Part shown: one piece after another, positions 59,141 to 64,000 of the stretch
How positions within the stretch are numbered: the first letter of the stretch is position 1
Layout: each line of letters starts with the position of its first letter
NCBI GenBank assembly: GCA_036250195.1
Contig: JAVHZZ010000005.1
Location: forward strand, 71,655,505-71,719,504
Source: Mixophyes australis
Lineage: Eukaryota; Chordata; Amphibia; Anura; Limnodynastidae
DNA length: 64,000 bases
Direction: 5' to 3'
The notes under the pieces: generated by a model
Told to the model about the DNA's origin: nothing
The model's database searches: none
The model's input: the letters and a program-made list of their open reading frames with translations, nothing else
Program-made: the position numbers and the translations under genes

Positions 59141-62099
59141 CGTTACTAGTGGCCTTTTCACATAAAGTAACCTGTGTTTTAGATTACATCTTCTGTTCAT
59201 TGAACAACACCCAATTGCAACTTATTTGAGTTTGACCTAGTTTCCGACACTATAGCAAATATTTGCTTCCCATAAATACCATGTTAATTTAATTGCAATA
59301 CTATGACTGCAACTATCTTGATTTAACATCCACTGTCCCGTTTACACTATCTTGTGAATTTATAATACCTGAAAAACCAACTTGGTATTATCAAATGTAG
59401 AGAGAGCTGTTATGAAGATGACAAACCCTTTTAAATAAAAAGATGATCCTTTCGTACAGCAAATTAGGTCCTGTCCACTAGGAACCCCTCTGTTACCTGA
59501 AGTCACAGTGGTAGACTGAGTCCATCCAGAGCTCATAATAGAGTTTCATGGCTTTCATATTGCTCTATTGAAGAGCTATGGGTGGTGTGCGATGCACTCC
59601 TTGCTGTAAGGAAAATAAAAAGCACTATGTACCGCCCGGCACCTGATTTTAGGTAGTTGCTGTATGAAGGGGGCATTTTTTAAAAAAAAGTTTTCCAAGA
59701 TTGGGCAACTTCTTTAGGGAAAAAGGAAAATGTGTTGAACTATTTACATACTAAAAGTATATATGCACATGTCAGGTAAAAAATAATGTTCTGTATATTC
59801 ACCTATACAATATTATGGCTGTTAGGACACATGCATATAATGTGTGCCCACAGTGGGAACACCTGAAAATGCAATATAAAATGAGTATATCCAAAGCAAT
59901 GGCTTTTACACACGGGTACAGTCCAGGATGCTTAAAGGAACATTCAACCTCAGTAGAAGTTCATAACATTCACAAATATATATTAGGAGCTTATCGGGAA
60001 GTTACATTGTTAAGACAAAGTTGTTTTTTTTTTATATACATATTCCATTTCCTATCTCTTAAAGGATCTTGTAGGGAACCTTTCTCATGGCTGCTAACAT
60101 CTGATTCTAATTAACATGGATACTTTGGTACTGGGTAGGTATATCTAATCACAATAACATACACAGACCTTGGGGCTCTACACGTACCCAACATGACAAG
60201 ATCTCTGACCCATCTTTAATAAATATTAAGTTTTAAGGTCAGACAATAATATACTGAATGTTGCATTTAACATACAGAATAACATACAGTTGACCAATAT
60301 TACTAGGGATAAATCTTTAAGACTTGTGGCAGACCATGGAAATAAGTGACAGCTGACAACTATGATCTCTAGGTCTGAAATAGCTGAAAACAGAGAATAT
60401 TTTGTTCTCAGTTGTGTAACAAATGTAAACACAAAATTACATCTGAAGTTCTATTATTTTATGAAAAACATATATATTTGTGAATATTTTTTATATAAAT
60501 ACAACAATCCTTTTCGCACAAAGTTACTCTATAGTAATGCAAGTTACCAGATCTGATTGCTGAAAAACAGTTTCTTGAAGTAACTAGAATAGTGGCTGAA
60601 GGCAAATGATCCTGGGTCATTATATATAATTTTAATTTGGTATTAACGGCAAACATATTAGCAACAGCAAATCCATCGAATGCAAATTCAAAGTTATGGC
60701 AGCAAGCAGCCATAACTTTGCCCTTAGGGAAGCCATTGCTTTGCATATAACAATCTTTCCATTCAATAATGCTTTTCTCATTATTTCATGCAATTGGTGC
60801 AAATTATCTCTGCATATTTTACAATAAATCCTTTTTGAGATAAAAACTTTAGGTGAATTTTCCTCACACCACCAGAATACATGTCTTTGTATAACGCTAA
60901 AGTACCAGGCCCCCACATGATATTATATTTGTTTTAATGTTATTTGATGTGTCTCTAATAACGGACGAGAACATATTTAATTTTGTATGAGTCATAGGGG
61001 TGTTATATTGGTCAAAATGAAAAAACTGCAAAACTACTGAAGTGAACGTGTGTCCTGAATTTCTTCGGACCGTGAATTTTAGCCCAGTTGGTGCACGATC
61101 TAGTCCTCATATCAAACCCTGTATGGAAATTGGGACAAATGGGTAGTGTATAAAGGCACAAGGCTCTGCTTCCCTCTAGCTGGCAATTACCAGAAATGGG
61201 GATATTAAGTTATTATAAAATAAACTTTACTTTAAGACTCTTATAAACAATCTACTTTCACCTGAAAGTTCAGACCACTGAGCAAAATTTGCACTAGTGT
61301 TGTCAAATTGAAAATGTATATATACTGTGTTATTTGTTTTGGTTTTGCTACCAGTAAATTGGGAGCTATTACATATACATTTATATTTTTTGATATGCCA
61401 CATTTGTAATAAAAAATATATGTCTGGCATGAACTAGGACCCTGAATTGCTAATGTGGATACACTTGCTGAAGTCTTTCTTTATAGAACACACATATATA
61501 TGAAGGATATGTGGCACTGAGGCAGTGTGGATCATGATTAAGTAATTAATTGTGGTGTCTGTCACTGCGTCTCTGCTAGGCACTGTTAAGAGTGTGATTA
61601 ATGGAGGAGGTAGTAGAGTAGGAAATATGGACAGGTCAGAGTTCAGGAGTTCAAATGCCATCACGTTCTGGCCCTTGAGAGTACAACAGTGTGATGTTAC
61701 CAGATCTCACAGTGCCATGTTATCATCATGTGACTTGTGGCACATGACCTATCATGCAAAAGTAGAGGGATTATGAAAACTATGAAGCAGTAATAGAATC
61801 CCAAAAAATTGACTTCCAAATACCTGAGAAGGGAATGTGCAGAATCAAGGAGCTAGTTCTGTATAGTCGTCCTATTATCACCTATAACTATATAACACAA
61901 GAGTGAGCAACGTAATGTCATACTTTAACATCCAGGTCAGCTTAGCTAATTTCTTTCGGTACAAAAAAAGTATAGGAGGATAGTGGAAAAGGGAAGCTAG
62001 AGTAAAAAAATACATTCTTTTCAGCATTATCATTTTCTTTTCTTAAGTATAAAGATATAATTATTTAGGGTTTTACCAGACTAAAATCTGTTAGTATAA
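59141..62099. other. AT-rich flank downstream of thrb; nothing recognised
   Basis: No gene found. Contains a small perfect hairpin, AAAGTTATGGC/GCCATAACTTT (60691-60720). I found no canonical minus-strand AATAAA (TTTATT on plus) from 59.2 to 62.7 kb; ATTAAA variants occur, e.g. near 60976. Confidence 0.4.
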
Positions 62100-62724
62100 A
62101 CCAATTCAAAAACATGCTACCCTAATTTATCCCCAACCTCGGGAGCTGTTTGTACCAAATACAGGGCTTTATCATTTGCTGTTTTTCTTTTTTTTTCTTA
62201 AAAAAAAATAAATTAAAAAAATATCATCTAGTGATAAAACCAAATATTTGCCTTGTTCTAAGAGGAAACAGTGTATTTGCAGCAGTGAATGATTGTTACT
62301 GCCCCACATTGCACAAGTGAATGATCACCATGGGAGTAGGGATTTTAGCCGCAGGCACAATATCTCAGAATACTTTTTCTGTGTAGGATCCGTAGTGCTG
62401 GTGAATGCAAGTTAATATATATTTTTCCTTTTTTTTCTTAGTTTTTTTTTTTCCAATAACCACTTTAGAACTGGAAGGACTGCCAAACGCTGTGATGAAT
62501 AATGTGTTGACAGCCACTTCAGCACAAAAGCGGTTAAACTTCCACGGATAAACTTCACATCAAAAGGACAGAATAACAAAAACACGATAGTCACGAGTAC
62601 CCGCATCAGAGGAACATTTTCATCCATGTCTATTCAAAACGGACGAGAACAAAAAAAGTGACGGAGGCAATGGAATGGAAGGGGAGATCCCAGTAGTGTC
62701 GAGAACCCAGAAGCACAGTCTCTT
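62100..62724 (-). other. thrb: thrb 3' UTR, at least its proximal part
   Basis: This lies directly downstream of the TR-beta stop codon on the minus strand. It includes a 71-codon frame (62412-62627) that is not expected to be translated. TR-beta mRNAs usually have long 3' UTRs; the end is not defined here. Confidence 0.7.
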
Positions 62725-62966
62725 CTAATCCTCAAACACTTCCAAGAACAGTGGGGGGAACAGTTCAGTGGGGCACTCCACTTTCATGTGCAGGAACCGG
62801 CTGGCGTGACAGGCTCCAATCATGCGGAGGTCGGTGACTTTCATCAGCAGTTTTGGCCAAAAGTGTGCAACATTATGTTTCCTGTAATTTATGTAGTGTT
62901 CAAAAGCCAAGAGGAAACCTTCTTGGCACTTTTCTATTCTTTCCACGCTGGAGAGACCAGGGCGAT
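62725..62966 (-). CDS. thrb: thyroid hormone receptor beta, terminal coding exon
   Basis: The T3-activated nuclear receptor TR-beta binds thyroid response elements as a heterodimer with RXR and is a central driver of amphibian metamorphosis. The exon begins after the acceptor TTTTATTGCCAG (minus strand; AG at 62967-62968), splits the first Asp codon (one base in the previous exon), encodes 79 further residues, and stops with TAG at 62725-62727. It covers the end of the ligand-binding domain: helix 10/11 with [19 protein letters not shown] (the His is equivalent to the human TR-beta residue that contacts the hormone phenolic OH) and the AF-2 helix 12 [10 protein letters not shown]. Ending in FED without the extra QEV identifies beta rather than alpha. 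The frame is intact, so it is very likely functional. Upstream exons lie beyond 64000. Confidence 0.97.
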
Positions 62967-64000
62967 CTGGCAATAAAAGAAAGTAGAAAATAAAAATGTT
63001 AATGAATTAAATTATTGTGGATTTTTTTGTGTCCGAGGCATTGTGTTGTTGCAACTTTATGAAAATTAGTTGTCCAACAATATAGGAAGAGGAATGACCA
63101 AATGTGGTCCAGTAGCCTCTAGCCTTTCCCCAACTGGTGGATTTTCTGAACAATTTCGTCTCCACGCAGTCAACATCAAAGTGGTTCATTACATACTTCC
63201 CTTCTCTTCTACAAAGCCTCAAAGCAGACCCTGAAGTCTAAACTGACACTTGAGACTCACATATCATCTTGATAAGAATGATTGGGAAGAATCATTGGAG
63301 GCTCCATAATAAGTCTAAAAATGTCATGACAAGATAATGTGATGATTGAACACATCACATAGAACATAATTTTCACTACTCAAGTTAGCAGTGCTACAAA
63401 CTCAACAATCTGAACTTAGCACAAATGCCTCTCAATGCCCTTTGTCAAAATTTTCTCTGGTGATCAGACATGATTGACAAGCCTCACTGTAGACAGTTAT
63501 TAACAGCCTCTTCTGGGATTGCTTAAAATCCTGGATTTATGGAAGCAACTCTTTATTTAACAAAATTACTAAATTCCAGTGTGGGAGGGTTGTATTCTGG
63601 AGTTATTCCAGAAGTCAATCTTTCTAAACACTCTCCAAACCTTTCTCATGAAATCCTTTTTCATTCCACAAATGTAATGACCAAGCAAATAAAAGTTCTG
63701 AAGATTTCATGCTGGATGTCGTCGAGGAGCCTCAACATGCGGCTATTAATGAAATGCTCCCTATGAGTGGCCTCTTTAGGCACTGCAGTTTTACTTGCAG
63801 GATATTATATTCAAGGACACCTTGACATTGAGAGAATGAGGGGTATTTCCAGATACAAAGATCTTTACATTTACAGATGGAGTTTTGATCTGTTTAACTC
63901 CAGGTTTTGTAAAATACTACACTATTTGCACTCTCTCTTTTTGTGTTTTGCCCTTATCAACAGCTCATTCTTTGCTGGCTGGGGATTAAATCGGACTAGT
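62967..64000 (-). other. thrb: thrb intron (last), 3' part
   Basis: The sequence upstream of the acceptor on the minus strand has a T-rich polypyrimidine stretch (TTTTTATTTTCTACTTTCTTTTATTGCCAG). The remainder shows no exon or clear repeat. The preceding TR-beta exon was not found in the window. Confidence 0.8.

Noticed and set aside
62412..62627. 71-aa minus-strand frame just downstream of thrb
   Set aside because: Lies in the 3' UTR of thrb; no similarity recognised, likely chance.

Overview
This window is vertebrate nuclear DNA and almost certainly comes from a frog (Anura). It is AT-rich and dominated by interspersed repeats typical of amphibian genomes: a tRNA-derived V-SINE, L1-clade and L2/CR1-like LINE fragments, hAT and PIF/Harbinger-type MITEs, a Tc1 element, Ty3/gypsy LTR fragments and an endogenous retrovirus. 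No prokaryotic feature is present (no operons, RBSs or CRISPR). Nearly all open frames are chance frames or broken transposon genes.

The only host protein-coding sequence I can name is the terminal coding exon of thyroid hormone receptor beta (thrb), on the minus strand at 62725-62966. It ends in the TR-beta-type AF-2 helix. Beyond it, 62967-64000 is thrb intron, and lower coordinates are thrb 3' UTR and downstream intergenic DNA. In mammals the convergent neighbour of THRB is NR1D2. The left edge of the window might therefore lie in the 3' UTR of an nr1d2-like gene (candidate poly(A) signal at 4663), but nothing coding supports this.

Layout: 1-4.7 kb is AT-rich DNA with a 95/98-bp tandem repeat and a hAT MITE. 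4.9-11.1 kb holds MITEs and long foldback (hairpin) elements. 11.1-15.3 kb is a minus-strand L1 broken up by an L2-like LINE end, a DNA transposon (itself carrying a palindromic MITE) and a gypsy-like LTR. 17.4-19.6 kb is a GC-rich, promoter-like block of unknown class. 19.6-20.0 kb is a full V-SINE.

20.0-35.2 kb is a plus-strand L1 with several nested insertions. A 1.2-kb hAT element (8-bp target duplication) sits in its endonuclease region, and a half-MITE in its RT. An endogenous retrovirus (25420-35142, LTRs flanked by a 4-bp GATA duplication) sits in its 3' UTR. The retrovirus in turn contains a deleted gypsy element, a duplicated 465-bp block, a 732-bp GC-rich transposon, and a 690-bp insertion in its 3' LTR.

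35.3-42.1 kb has older L1, hAT and L2-like remnants. 44-50 kb holds SINE tails, nested MITEs and a CR1-like LINE end. 53.5-59.1 kb has microsatellites, further MITEs and a dead Tc1 element that carries a hAT MITE.

The most informative structure is the datable nest of insertions at 20-35 kb. I found no convincing new coding system.
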